Source: Mumia xiangluensis (GTDB lineage: Bacteria; Actinomycetota; Actinomycetes; Propionibacteriales; Nocardioidaceae). From it: a DNA stretch of 64,000 nucleotides. Position numbers and translations under genes: made by a program. The notes beneath the pieces are model-generated. The model was not told the DNA's origin, made no database searches, and was given only the letters and a program-made list of their open reading frames with translations. The stretch is from contig NZ_WJYO01000007.1 in assembly GCF_010994095.1 (NCBI RefSeq), forward strand, positions 248,001 to 312,000, written 5' to 3'. Below, in pieces: positions 16,191 through 24,627 of this stretch (position 1 is its first letter; every line of letters starts with the position of its first letter).

Positions 16191-16984
16191 TCGATGAGCT
16201 CCACCGGGTCGACGAGGTGGGTCCTCCGCAGGGTTCCGGAGCTCGGCAGCCCGACCTCGCCGACCTCCCGACGCTCTATGCCTACCCGGAGGCCGCTGAC
16301 ACGCGCTGGTGGGCGCGCGCCAACATGGTGTCGACCCTCGACGGCGCCGCGACGGGCAGCGACGGGCTCTCGGGCACGATCAGCGACGCGCTCGACAAGG
16401 AGGTGTTCGGTCTGCTCCGGGCACTGGCCGACGTCGTCGTCGTGGGTGCAGGGACGGTCGAGCGCGAGGGCTACCGTGCTCCGCGCCCGCCGGCTCAGGT
16501 GTGGTCCGCGCTCCGCGACGGTCGCCCGCAGGCTCCCGCTCTCGCGGTCGTGAGCCGCCGCGGTCGGGTGCCGGACTCGCTCCTCGCCGAGCCACGGGAC
16601 GGCGACGGCGACGTCCTGCTCGTGACGTGCGGCTCAGCAGGGCGTACGGCGCTGGACCTCGCCGCGGAGCGGCTCGGTCCCGACAACGTGCTGGTCCTCG
16701 GGGACAGCTCGGTCGACCTCGTCGCGATGACCGACGCGTTCGCCGCACGCGGCTGGACCCGCGGCCTGTGCGAAGGCGGTCCGACGTTCCTGGCCACGAT
16801 GGTGACCGACGGCCGGATCGACGAGCTGTGCCTGACGGTGTCGCCGAAGTTCGTCGCAGGCGACCACCCGCGGATCGCCCACGGCCTGGGCATCGACCGT
16901 ACGACCGTGCCTCGCCTCCTCGTCGAGCACGACGGCGCGCTGCTCGGCCGGTGGGCCATCGAGGCGACGGACCCACCGGCCTGA
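16178..16984 (+). CDS. Pyrimidine reductase-family protein (RibD C-terminal fold)
   Basis: A 268-residue dihydrofolate-reductase-like protein. ARANMVSTLDGAATGSDGLSGTISDALDKEVF and LADVVVVGAGTVEREGY are RibD C-terminal motifs; LCEGGPTFLATMVTDGRIDELCLTVSPKF completes the domain. Free-standing forms reduce flavin precursors or use F420 or NADPH for other substrates. It stands next to an F420:NADPH reductase on the other strand. GTG 16178; GTG 16172 is possible. Confidence 0.85.
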   Translation: MRILIDELHRVDEVGPPQGSGARQPDLADLPTLYAYPEAADTRWWARANMVSTLDGAATGSDGLSGTISDALDKEVFGLLRALADVVVVGAGTVEREGYRAPRPPAQVWSALRDGRPQAPALAVVSRRGRVPDSLLAEPRDGDGDVLLVTCGSAGRTALDLAAERLGPDNVLVLGDSSVDLVAMTDAFAARGWTRGLCEGGPTFLATMVTDGRIDELCLTVSPKFVAGDHPRIAHGLGIDRTTVPRLLVEHDGALLGRWAIEATDPPA

Positions 16985-16996
16985 CCGGCGCCAGGC

Positions 16997-17680
16997 TCAG
17001 AGGTCGGTGACCCGAAGGCCCGCGTGCACCTTGTAGCGACGGTTCACACTGATGAGGTTCGCGGTGAGCGCCTCGACCTGGTGTGCGTTGCGGAGGCGGC
17101 CGCCGTACACGCCACGGACGCCGGGGATCGCCGACGCGAGCTCCTGCACGAGGTCGGTCGCCTCGCGGTCGTCGCCGAGGACGAGGACGTCGGTGTCGAC
17201 GGTCGTGACCTCGGGGTCCTCGAGCAGCACGGCCGAGACGTGGTGGAACGCCGCGGTGACGATGGAGTCCGGGAGCACGGCGCGCGCCTGCTGGGCCGCG
17301 GACCCCTCCTCGACCGGCAGCGCGTACGCACCCTGCTTGTCGAAGCCCAGCGGGTTCACGCAGTCGACGACGATCTTGCCGGCCAGCTGCGGGGCGAGCT
17401 CGACGAGGAGCTCTCGGTGCCCGTCCCACGGCACGGCCACCAGCACGATGTCGCCCGCAGCGGCCGCGTCGGCGTTGGTCGCACCGGTCACCGCCGCCGA
17501 TCCGCCGCCGATCGACTCGGCCAGCGTCGCGGCCACGTCGGAGGCGCGGCCTGCGTCACGCGAGCCGAGCACGACCCGGATGCCGGCGGCGGCAAAGCGT
17601 CGGGCCAGCCCGCGTCCCTGCGGTCCGGTGCCACCGAGCACTGCCACGGTCCGGTCGGCCCACTGTTCGGACATCGTCAT
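16997..17680 (-). CDS. npdG: NADPH:coenzyme F420 reductase
   Basis: A 227-residue Rossmann enzyme passing hydride between NADPH and F420. The dinucleotide motif AVLGGTGPQGRGLARRFAAAG is followed by the NADP phosphate-binding SRDAGRA. IVLVAVPWDGHRELL, VDCVNPLGFDKQGAYAL and FHHVSAVLLEDP are typical of the Fno/NpdG family. It implies that the host makes F420. It is convergent with the RibD-like gene with 12 bp between stops. ATG 17680 (or 17674). Confidence 0.88.
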   Translation of the reverse strand: MTMSEQWADRTVAVLGGTGPQGRGLARRFAAAGIRVVLGSRDAGRASDVAATLAESIGGGSAAVTGATNADAAAAGDIVLVAVPWDGHRELLVELAPQLAGKIVVDCVNPLGFDKQGAYALPVEEGSAAQQARAVLPDSIVTAAFHHVSAVLLEDPEVTTVDTDVLVLGDDREATDLVQELASAIPGVRGVYGGRLRNAHQVEALTANLISVNRRYKVHAGLRVTDL

Positions 17681-17878
17681 GTCTGCTTTCCTCTCATCGC
17701 CGCCCGGGGCCTCCCGGGGACAACAGTCGTCCGGGCCAGGGTCCAGCCCGTCTCGTGCTCACCTTGCCAGGAGGGTGACGGCGTTCCGCACGCGGTCCAC
17801 CGATCGGATGGTTCGTGAGCCGTGATCGGGCATCGTGTGCCGCGACCACGCCGACCCTGCTGCCCGTCGAGCGCCGTT

Positions 17879-17925
17879 GGTGCGCTGGTGGTCACTGGCC
17901 GCGGCGCGGTGACCACCAGCGCACC
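17879..17925. terminator. Hairpin terminator
   Basis: Perfect 16-bp stem GGTGCGCTGGTGGTCA (17879-17894) / TGACCACCAGCGCACC (17910-17925), 15-nt loop. It lies just past the stop of the minus-strand lysine-rich gene. Nothing else is supported in 17681-17946. Confidence 0.8.
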
Positions 17926-17946
17926 GATGCCGACGCCGTACGGCGG

Positions 17947-18996
17947 TCAGCTGAGGTCGTCGAGCGCGCGTCGAGCCCGTGCCTCCTCGCGCTCGGCGGC
18001 GGCGTTGGCGCGCAGCGCCTCCTTCGCCTCGCGCTGGCCACGCGTCAGTGCCGCGTCGATGCCTTCGAGCTCGTCACGGAGTGCGGCGCGGCGCCGCTCG
18101 AGGTCGTCGACGGCGTCCGTCGCCGCTGCCGCACGCTGCTGAGCCGCCGAGACCGCGTCGCGTGCACTGCTCAGCCGCTCCCGCGCCGCCCGGAGCGCAG
18201 CGCCCGCCTCCTTCTTCGCCTTCTCAGCCTTCGCCTTCTCAGCCTTCGCCTTCTCAGCCTTCGCCTTCTCCGCCTTCTTCGCCCTCCCCTGCTTTGCCGC
18301 CTTCTCGGGCTCAGCCTTCTCAGCCTTCTCCGCCTTCTCGGCCTTCTTCGCCTTCTGCCGGCTCGTCGGCTTCTCCGGCTCGGCCTTCTCAGCCTTCTCG
18401 GCCTTCTTCGCCTTCTGCCGGCTCGTCGGCTCCGGCGACTTCACCAGCCGCAGCCGAGGTCGCCCGACGACGTCGCCGACCGCCTCCGGCACCGCCACGA
18501 GACCGTCGAGGTCGATGGGCTCGAACCCGGTCGACGTCAGGGAGTCCACCAGCAGCCCGGTCTCCAACGCGGCCGCCGCGCGCGCGTCGGTGAGGGCGGC
18601 GTTCAACGTCCTGGCGACCGCGTCCGCCCCGGGATCTCCGAGGGGTTCGCCGGCCTGCTCGGCGAGCCTGCGGGCGTCCCCCACGAGGTCGGCGACGAGC
18701 GCACGCCGACGGGACGCGGCCGCCCGCAGCTCACCAGCGTCGAGCCGGTCCTGCGCGTCGCGGAGCTCGACCCCCAGGGCGAGCAGCGTGTCGACCCGGT
18801 CGCGCTCGCGGCGTACGAGGAGGTTCGTCGCCCACGCGGCCTTCGTCGGCTTGCGAAGGGCGGCGATGCGCCGGGCGAGTGCGGCGTCGCCTGCGGCGCG
18901 GGCGTCCTTGGCGCTCGCGGTGCGGGTGCTGACGAAGTCCGCGGGCAGCACGGCGTACAGGTCTCGCGCCACGTCGTCGATGTCCACCGCGGGCAC
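17947..18996 (-). CDS. Lysine/alanine-rich coiled-coil protein of unknown function
   Basis: A 349-residue protein with three parts. An N-terminal helical domain (1-180) includes LRKPTKAAWATNLLVRRERDRVDTLLALG, a block I have seen in actinobacterial hypothetical proteins. A low-complexity stretch (about 190-262) is built from KAEKA and TSRQKAKKAEKAEKAE repeats, very basic overall. A C-terminal coiled coil (265-349) is rich in Ala, Arg and Glu. The Lys/Ala tail recalls histone-like nucleic acid-binding proteins, but this is inference. GTG 18996 or GTG 18987; GGAGG lies just upstream of both. Confidence 0.75.
   Translation of the reverse strand: MPAVDIDDVARDLYAVLPADFVSTRTASAKDARAAGDAALARRIAALRKPTKAAWATNLLVRRERDRVDTLLALGVELRDAQDRLDAGELRAAASRRRALVADLVGDARRLAEQAGEPLGDPGADAVARTLNAALTDARAAAALETGLLVDSLTSTGFEPIDLDGLVAVPEAVGDVVGRPRLRLVKSPEPTSRQKAKKAEKAEKAEPEKPTSRQKAKKAEKAEKAEKAEPEKAAKQGRAKKAEKAKAEKAKAEKAKAEKAKKEAGAALRAARERLSSARDAVSAAQQRAAAATDAVDDLERRRAALRDELEGIDAALTRGQREAKEALRANAAAEREEARARRALDDLS
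18211..18430 (-). repeat. Internal Lys-rich coding repeats
   Basis: Tandem 15-bp units encoding KAEKA (four copies) sit next to a duplicated block of roughly 60 bp encoding TSRQKAKKAEKAEKAE, all in one frame. Low-complexity DNA, prone to length change. Confidence 0.75.
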
Positions 18997-19009
18997 CCCC
19001 TCCGTCTGC

Positions 19010-19474
19010 TCAGAGGGTACGCGTCATGAAGGTGCTGTTCGGGTCGTGCTGGTACGAGCCGAAGGGGTCGCACGCCACGAACCCCGCCCGCGCGTAGAGC
19101 GCCCGGGCCGCCGCGAAGAAGTCCATGGTGCCGGTCTCGAGCGACACGCGAGCCACACCGCGGCTCCGCGCGTCGGCGAGCACGTGCTCGAGCAGACCCT
19201 TCGCGACGCCCCGTCCGCGGTGCTGCGGATCGGTCCGCATGCTCTTGAGCTCCTCGTGGTCCGGCTCCAGCGCGGCCAGTGCGGCGGTGCCGATGATCTC
19301 GCCGCCGCCCTCCGCGACCCACATCCGTACCTCAGGGACCGCCAGCGAGGACAGGTCGAGCGCGTGCCTGCTCTCGGCAGGCGCGGTCGGGGCGAGGTCG
19401 TCGAGGTGCGCCTGGAGGAAGGCGGCGAGCCGCCGGTCGGTGAAGTCGGCACGGTCGATGAGGATCGTCACCAC
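19010..19474 (-). CDS. GNAT family N-acetyltransferase
   Basis: A 154-residue acetyl-CoA-dependent acetyltransferase. MWVAEGGGEIIGTAAL (strands 2-3) is followed by the acetyl-CoA loop RTDPQHRGRGVAKGLLEHVL and the C-terminal ARALYARAGFVACDPFGSY. The substrate is not predictable. It lies 13 bp upstream of the lysine-rich gene on the same strand and may share its transcript. Confidence 0.9.
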   Translation of the reverse strand: MVTILIDRADFTDRRLAAFLQAHLDDLAPTAPAESRHALDLSSLAVPEVRMWVAEGGGEIIGTAALAALEPDHEELKSMRTDPQHRGRGVAKGLLEHVLADARSRGVARVSLETGTMDFFAAARALYARAGFVACDPFGSYQHDPNSTFMTRTL

Positions 19475-19585
19475 ACCATGGTCGTACGGCGATGTTTCGC
19501 GCAGGTGACCCTGCCCTTGAGCGTCGCTAGGGTGCCCCTACCCGACAACGGGGCCGCCCGGCGGTCCCGAGCAAGGAGATCCCCC

Positions 19586-19888
19586 ATGACGATCAACGTC
19601 GTCGCGCTGTTCACGGTCAAGGAGGGCGAGGGCCCGGCCTTCGAGTCCGCCATCGCCACCGCGCGCCCCGCCATGCTCGCGCAGGAGGGCTGCGAGCGCT
19701 ACGACCTGCAGCGCCGGGTGGACGACGACGCCGCGTACGTCCTGCTCGAGGCGTACGCGTCGGGCGACGCGCTGCGCCAGCACGGCTCGTCCGCGGAGTT
19801 CACCGAGCTCGTCGCGGCGGTCACCGACCTCCTCGCGGAGCCGATGGAGGTCCTGCTCCTGCGGCCGGTCGGCGACCAGCAGGGTTGA
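19586..19888 (+). CDS. Antibiotic biosynthesis monooxygenase (ABM) domain protein
   Basis: A 100-residue ferredoxin-like protein. Conserved positions include VVALFTVKEGEGPAFESAI, GCERYDLQRRVDD and YVLLEAYASGDALRQHGSSAEF. Members are cofactor-free quinol monooxygenases or small heme-binding proteins. ATG 19586 with AAGGAG 8 nt upstream. It is convergent with the FAD monooxygenase gene (10 bp apart). Confidence 0.85.
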   Translation: MTINVVALFTVKEGEGPAFESAIATARPAMLAQEGCERYDLQRRVDDDAAYVLLEAYASGDALRQHGSSAEFTELVAAVTDLLAEPMEVLLLRPVGDQQG

Positions 19889-19898
19889 TCCTCGCGCC

Positions 19899-21458
19899 TC
19901 AGGCGGCGGTGGACCCGAGCACCGACCTCAGATAGCGGTCGACGCCGCTCAGGTCCCCGCCGTCGGCGCGATGGCCGACGTAGCCGTCCGGGCGCACCAG
20001 CAGCTGCGTGCTCTGGCCTGCGGCGCCGACCCTGCACGTCCGCAGGACGGCTCCCCAGCGGGCCTCCAGCGCCCGGACGTCCGCGGCCGACCACCGGTCG
20101 GCCGGGCCGCGCAGCACGAGCGTGAACGACGTCGCGGAGAGGTTGCGGTGGAGCCGACCCTCGAGGCCGTCCACGACGACCTGACCGTCCGGCAGCCGGT
20201 CTCCCGCACGCACGCCGTCCGTACGCCGTCCGCTCGCGTCGACGGCGAGCGGCCCGCCGCGGTAGCCGACGTCGAGCTCCGACACCGCCCGGAACCCCGC
20301 TCGCCGCAGCGCCGGCACCCGCGCAAGCAGCGGCAGCACCCTCGGGGCCGCTCGTGGTCGGAGGAAGCGGACCAGCGGGTTCGACGACGTCGCGACACGG
20401 AACGCGCGACCGGTCGTCGCCACGACGCGCCGCGCGACCGGCAGGCGCTCGGCTTCGTAGGTGTCCAGCAGCGCGGGCGTGGCCATCCCGCGGCAGACCA
20501 GGGCGAGCTTCCAACCGAGGTTCACGGCGTCCTGGATGCCGGTGTTCATGCCCTGCCCACCGGCCGGGCTGTGGATGTGCGCCGCGTCCCCCGCGAGCAG
20601 CACCCGACCGGCGCGCAGCCGGTCGACGCACCGTTCGGAGATCGAGAAGTCCGTCATCCAGGCCGGGTCCCGGACGGTCACGCCGCCGCCGGTCTGTGCC
20701 GCGACCACCCGCTGGAGCTCGCCCAGCGTCGTCGCCCCGCGGGCTTCCGCCGGTCGCGCGGTGAGGACACGCCACGGCGCGGGGTGGGCGAGCGGGAAGA
20801 AGAAGACCAGCCCGGTCGGACCGACGTACGCATGGACGCCGTCGCCCAGACCGTCCGCCTCCACGTCGGCGAGGACGAAGGACTGCGGGTACGTCCGACC
20901 GCGGAACGCGATCCCTGCGCCCGCGCGCACCGCACTGTGGGCACCGTCGCAGCCCACGACGTACCGCGCCGTGACGCGTTCGGCGTCTCCGTCGCCACGC
21001 CCGACCGTGCACGTGACCAGGTCGCCGTCCTGCTCCACGGCGACGACCGGGCTCGCGCGCTCGACGTACACCTCGCGCCGCGCGAGGTGCCCGAGCAGGA
21101 TCCGCTCGGTCTCGGCCTGCGAGAGGAAGAGCAGGAACGGGTACGCCGTCTCCGCGACCGCCGCGTCGAAGAGCGGGATCGTCGCCGCCCTCCCCCGTCC
21201 GTGCACAGTGACGCTCCCGGCGTGGTCGCCCGCTGAGACGAGATCGTCGGCGACGCCGTGCCGGTCGAGCAGCTCCAGCGTCCGTGCCTGGATGACCATC
21301 GCGCGCGACTCGTGGACCGCGTCGGGCGCCGCGTCGACGACCCTCACGTCGACACCCTGTGCCGCGAGCTCCAGCGCGAGGGCGAGACCGGTCGGACCCG
21401 CGCCGACCACCAGGACGTCGGCGGGCGCTCCCGCATCGCTCCTCGGCCGAGGATTCAT
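19899..21458 (-). CDS. FAD-dependent aromatic monooxygenase (PheA/TfdB family)
   Basis: A 519-residue flavoprotein hydroxylase. ADVLVVGAGPTGLALALELAAQGV is the FAD Rossmann motif; YVVGCDGAHSAVR is the DG motif; RVLLAGDAAHIHSPAGGQGMNTGIQDAVNLGWKL is the GD motif. The C-terminal thioredoxin-like domain (about 390-519) is present, which is typical of phenol or polyketide hydroxylases. Substrate unknown. ATG 21458 has TAGGCT 6 nt upstream (leaderless). Divergent from the GH15 gene. Confidence 0.9.
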   Translation of the reverse strand: MNPRPRSDAGAPADVLVVGAGPTGLALALELAAQGVDVRVVDAAPDAVHESRAMVIQARTLELLDRHGVADDLVSAGDHAGSVTVHGRGRAATIPLFDAAVAETAYPFLLFLSQAETERILLGHLARREVYVERASPVVAVEQDGDLVTCTVGRGDGDAERVTARYVVGCDGAHSAVRAGAGIAFRGRTYPQSFVLADVEADGLGDGVHAYVGPTGLVFFFPLAHPAPWRVLTARPAEARGATTLGELQRVVAAQTGGGVTVRDPAWMTDFSISERCVDRLRAGRVLLAGDAAHIHSPAGGQGMNTGIQDAVNLGWKLALVCRGMATPALLDTYEAERLPVARRVVATTGRAFRVATSSNPLVRFLRPRAAPRVLPLLARVPALRRAGFRAVSELDVGYRGGPLAVDASGRRTDGVRAGDRLPDGQVVVDGLEGRLHRNLSATSFTLVLRGPADRWSAADVRALEARWGAVLRTCRVGAAGQSTQLLVRPDGYVGHRADGGDLSGVDRYLRSVLGSTAA

Positions 21459-21464
21459 GAGCCG

Positions 21465-21470
21465 AGCCTA
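21465..21470 (-). promoter_or_regulatory. -10 hexamer, leaderless promoter of the FAD monooxygenase
   Basis: On the minus strand TAGGCT is followed by CGGCTC and then the ATG at 21458. Confidence 0.5.
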
Positions 21471-21486
21471 GGGCGCGTCGCGTGGC

Positions 21487-21492
21487 TAGGCT
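21487..21492 (+). promoter_or_regulatory. -10 hexamer of the GH15 gene
   Basis: TAGGCT overlaps the earliest possible GTG (21482), arguing that translation begins at GTG 21524, which has a GAGGTG ribosome site 6 nt upstream. Confidence 0.4.
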
Positions 21493-21523
21493 GGCGAAGC
21501 CGACGGGGAACGAGGTGCAGGCA

Positions 21524-23353
21524 GTGGCGGATCGGATCGAGGACTACGCGATCATCGGCGACACCGAGACGGTCGCCCTGGTCGGGCGCACCGGCTCGAT
21601 CGACTGGTGGTGCACGCCGCGGATCGACTCCGGAGCGTGCTTCGCCGCGCTCCTGGGCGACGAGAGCCACGGGCGCTGGCTGCTGCGACCGGCGGAGGAG
21701 ATCGTCTCCGTCCGCCGGTGGTACCGCCACGACACGCTCGTCCTGGAGACCGAGTACGAGACGGCGAGCGGCACCGTCGCCGTGGTCGACTTCATGGCGC
21801 CGCCGGACGCGCACCCGCGGATCTTCCGGGTCGTCGAGGGCCGCACCGGCACCGTCCCGATGACGATGGACCTCGCGGTGCGCTACGACTACGGCTCGAT
21901 CACCCCGTGGGTCAACAGCGTCCCTGGCGGTCAGACGCTCGTCGCCGGCGCGGACGGGCTCCGCCTCCACTCCGGCGTGCCGGTGGAGGGCAAGGACATG
22001 CGGACCGTCGCCGACTTCACGTGCAGCGAGGACCAGACCCTGGGCTTCTCGCTGGTCTGGTACGACTCCCTCACCGACCCGCCGCTCCCCCTCGACGCGC
22101 TGGCGGCGTGCTCCCGCGCCGAGAGCTGGTGGCGCGAGTGGGCGGGGCGGTGCTCGTACGAGGGCGACTGGAGCGACGAGGTGCTGCGTTCGCTGATCAC
22201 CCTGAAGGCACTGTCGTACTCGCCGTCCGGAGCGATCGCCGCAGCTGCCACGACGTCGCTGCCCGAGCTCGTCGGCGGAGTCCGCAACTGGGACTACCGC
22301 TACTCGTGGCTGCGCGACGCGTCGTTCGCGCTGCAGGCGCTGGTGCTCAGCGGGTACGACTCGGAGGCGCAGGCCTGGTACCGCTGGCTGCGCCGTGCTG
22401 TCGCCGGCAGCCCCGGCGAGTTCCAGATCATGTACGGCGTGCGCGGCGAGCGGCGCCTGACCGAGATCGAGCTCGACTGGCTGCCCGGGTACGAGGACTC
22501 GCGCCCGGTCCGCATCGGCAACGCCGCCAGCGACCAGTTCCAGCTCGACGTGTTCGGCGAGGTCCTGGATGCCTCGTGGACGGCGGTCAAGGCCGATCTC
22601 GTCACCCACCCCGAGGACCTGCCAGCGCTCCGCCACCAGCAGGACGCGATGCTGCCCGCGCTCATGGAGCACCTCGAGAAGGTCTGGCAGGACCCCGACG
22701 AAGGCATCTGGGAGATCCGCGGACCACGCCGCCACTTCGTCCACTCGAAGGTGATGGCGTGGGTCGCGTTCGACCGAGCCGTCCGGATCGCCGAGCGGCT
22801 CGCCCTCACCGACGTCGTGCCGGTGCAGCGGTGGGCCGAGCTGCGCGACGCCGTGCACGCCGAGGTCTGCGAGAAGGGCTGGAGCGACGCGAAGAACAGC
22901 TTCGTCCAGTTCTACGGCGCGGACGTCGTCGACGCCTCACTGCTCATGCTCGCGCGGGTCGGCTTCCTCCCGCACGACGATCCACGCATCGTCGGCACGG
23001 TGGAGGCGGTCGAGGCCGACCTGCTCGTCGACGGTCTGCTCATGCGCTATCCGATGACGGTCGAGCACGCCGTCGACGGTCTCCCGCCCGGCGAAGGGGC
23101 GTTCGTGATGACGACGTTCTGGCTGGTCGACGCGCTGGCCCTCATCGGCCGTACGGCGGACGCCCGGGCGCTGTTCGAGCGCCTCCTGGCCCTGCGCAAC
23201 GACGTCGGCCTGCTCGCGGAGGAGTACGACCCCGCCGCCGGCCGGATGCTGGGCAACTTCCCTCAGGCGTTCTCGCACCTCGGACTCATCGTGTCGGCCG
23301 CGAACCTGTCGATGGGTGAGGCCGGCCCGTTCGGAGACGTCCCGCAACCGTGA
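21524..23353 (+). CDS. Glycoside hydrolase family 15 protein (glucoamylase/trehalase type)
   Basis: A 609-residue enzyme. The N-terminal beta-sandwich begins RIEDYAIIGDTETVALVGRTGSIDWWCTPRIDSG, a GH15 hallmark. The (alpha/alpha)6 catalytic domain starts about residue 230, with GGVRNWDYRYSWLRDASFAL and later RHFVHSKVMAWVAFDRAVR. Related actinobacterial enzymes are trehalases or glucoamylases acting on cytosolic alpha-glucans; no signal peptide is seen here. The GTG at 21482 is possible, but a promoter hexamer overlaps it. Confidence 0.92.
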   Translation: MADRIEDYAIIGDTETVALVGRTGSIDWWCTPRIDSGACFAALLGDESHGRWLLRPAEEIVSVRRWYRHDTLVLETEYETASGTVAVVDFMAPPDAHPRIFRVVEGRTGTVPMTMDLAVRYDYGSITPWVNSVPGGQTLVAGADGLRLHSGVPVEGKDMRTVADFTCSEDQTLGFSLVWYDSLTDPPLPLDALAACSRAESWWREWAGRCSYEGDWSDEVLRSLITLKALSYSPSGAIAAAATTSLPELVGGVRNWDYRYSWLRDASFALQALVLSGYDSEAQAWYRWLRRAVAGSPGEFQIMYGVRGERRLTEIELDWLPGYEDSRPVRIGNAASDQFQLDVFGEVLDASWTAVKADLVTHPEDLPALRHQQDAMLPALMEHLEKVWQDPDEGIWEIRGPRRHFVHSKVMAWVAFDRAVRIAERLALTDVVPVQRWAELRDAVHAEVCEKGWSDAKNSFVQFYGADVVDASLLMLARVGFLPHDDPRIVGTVEAVEADLLVDGLLMRYPMTVEHAVDGLPPGEGAFVMTTFWLVDALALIGRTADARALFERLLALRNDVGLLAEEYDPAAGRMLGNFPQAFSHLGLIVSAANLSMGEAGPFGDVPQP

Positions 23354-23374
23354 CGGCGGCCGCGTCGGCGCCGG

Positions 23375-24034
23375 TCACGTCACGAACGTGACGCTCTCCT
23401 CCAGCGGCGCGCGTGTCGTACGGAAGCCGTTCACCGGGTGCTCCTCGTCGGCGTGGCCGAGCGCGACCGCGCAGACGACGAGCCGGTCGTCGGCGATGCC
23501 GAGGACCTCGCGCACGTGGTCGGAGTACATCGCGATCGCGGCCTGCGCGACCGTCGCGACGCCGTACGCGTGCGCGGCGTTGAGGAGGTTCGCGACGTAA
23601 CCGCCGCAGTCGACGGCACCGTAGACGCCCTGCGCCCTGTCGGTCGTGATGATGGCCGCGTGCGGCGCCCCGAAGAAGGTGAAGTTCCTGAGCATCTGCG
23701 CACCACGCGCAGCCAGGTCGTCGCGCTCGATGCCGAGGCTCTCGTACAGCGCGAAGCCGGAGTCGCGGCGCCGCTGCCGGTAGACGCCGGAGTACTCCTG
23801 CGGGGTGGGCAGGTCGGAGGACGGCGCGTTCTCTTGGACGTGCGCGGTCAGGCTCGCCGCCAGCTCGCGCGTGGCGTCACCGCTCAGGAGGTGGACGTGC
23901 CACGGCTGGGTGTTGCACCACGAGGCGGTCCGCTGGGCGAGCGTCAGCACGTCGCGCAGCGTCTCCGCGGGCACCGGCTCGCTGCGGAACGCGCGGCAGC
24001 TCCACCGCTGGGCGAGCACGTCCGACAGCTGCAT
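23375..24034 (-). CDS. Nitroreductase family protein
   Basis: A 219-residue FMN-dependent oxidoreductase. QRWSCRAFRSEPVPAETLRDVLTLAQRTASWCNTQPWHVHLLSG is the FMN-binding N-terminus; AVDCGGYVANLLNAAHAYGVATV is the central helix, and VVCAVALGHADEEHPVNGFRTTR the C-terminal loop. It reduces quinones, nitroaromatics or similar. ATG 24034 begins the family-conserved region and has AAGGAG 6 nt upstream; that ribosome site lies inside a perfect hairpin. Confidence 0.9.
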   Translation of the reverse strand: MQLSDVLAQRWSCRAFRSEPVPAETLRDVLTLAQRTASWCNTQPWHVHLLSGDATRELAASLTAHVQENAPSSDLPTPQEYSGVYRQRRRDSGFALYESLGIERDDLAARGAQMLRNFTFFGAPHAAIITTDRAQGVYGAVDCGGYVANLLNAAHAYGVATVAQAAIAMYSDHVREVLGIADDRLVVCAVALGHADEEHPVNGFRTTRAPLEESVTFVT

Positions 24035-24038
24035 GAGG

Positions 24039-24068
24039 GGCTCCTTCGCGAGGTCGTGCGAAGGAGCC
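24039..24068 (-). promoter_or_regulatory. Hairpin sequestering the nitroreductase ribosome binding site
   Basis: In the mRNA, GGCTCCTTCGC pairs perfectly with GCGAAGGAGCC (11 bp, 8-nt loop). The 3' arm contains the Shine-Dalgarno AAGGAG and ends 4 nt before the ATG. It could be an attenuator of translation, or the terminator of the lipoprotein gene that ends 45 nt upstream, or both. Confidence 0.7.
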
Positions 24069-24113
24069 TCCCACGCGGTGTGCCGCTCGCGGCGACCGGG
24101 TCTCACCCGGCCG

Positions 24114-24587
24114 TCAGCACCTGCCCTCGAGCGTGAAGGTCGTCGGCTGCGCGGTGTCGTCGGCGAGCGTGCCCTCGCCCGACGCGTTCACCGAGCCGTC
24201 GTCGCCGATGATCATCGACGTGATCCGGCCCTCGAACTCCGTCGACCCGGACACCGTGACGCTGCCCGTGCCGCCGCTGACAGCGACGACGACCGTGGCG
24301 CCGTCGTCGGCGAAGGTGACGTTCAGCGTCCCCTCGTCAGGGTTGTCGCACGCCGTGGCCGCCCCGTCGACGTCGACGGAGTCGTCGGCCGTGTCGAGCT
24401 CGAACTCCATCCGGTCGTCGTCGGAGCCGCTCGTCGCACCGGTCGTCGGCGTCGCCTCGGACGGCGCGTCCGTCGTCGCGGCAGGCGTCGGTGTGTCGTC
24501 GTCGTCCGGGTCGTCGTCGCCGCAGGCCGCGGTCGCGAGCAGGACGAGGACGGCGGCAGCGGACGCCAGCGCGCGGGACGTGGTCAT
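24114..24587 (-). CDS. Secreted lipoprotein, LpqH-like
   Basis: A 157-residue lipoprotein. The signal peptide ends in the lipobox ATAAC (Cys about 22), followed by an Asp/Thr/Pro linker (23-60) and a small beta-rich domain containing two Cys (ACDNPDEG near 80 and EGRC at the C-terminus) that could form a disulfide. Pattern and length recall the mycobacterial 19-kDa antigen LpqH family; this is motif-level only. ATG 24587 with AGGGGG upstream. The TetR gene lies upstream on the same strand, 40 bp away. Confidence 0.7.
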   Translation of the reverse strand: MTTSRALASAAAVLVLLATAACGDDDPDDDDTPTPAATTDAPSEATPTTGATSGSDDDRMEFELDTADDSVDVDGAATACDNPDEGTLNVTFADDGATVVVAVSGGTGSVTVSGSTEFEGRITSMIIGDDGSVNASGEGTLADDTAQPTTFTLEGRC

Positions 24588-24627
24588 GGAACCCCCTGAG
24601 TGTGCGTGCACCTGGCTCCTCACGGTG

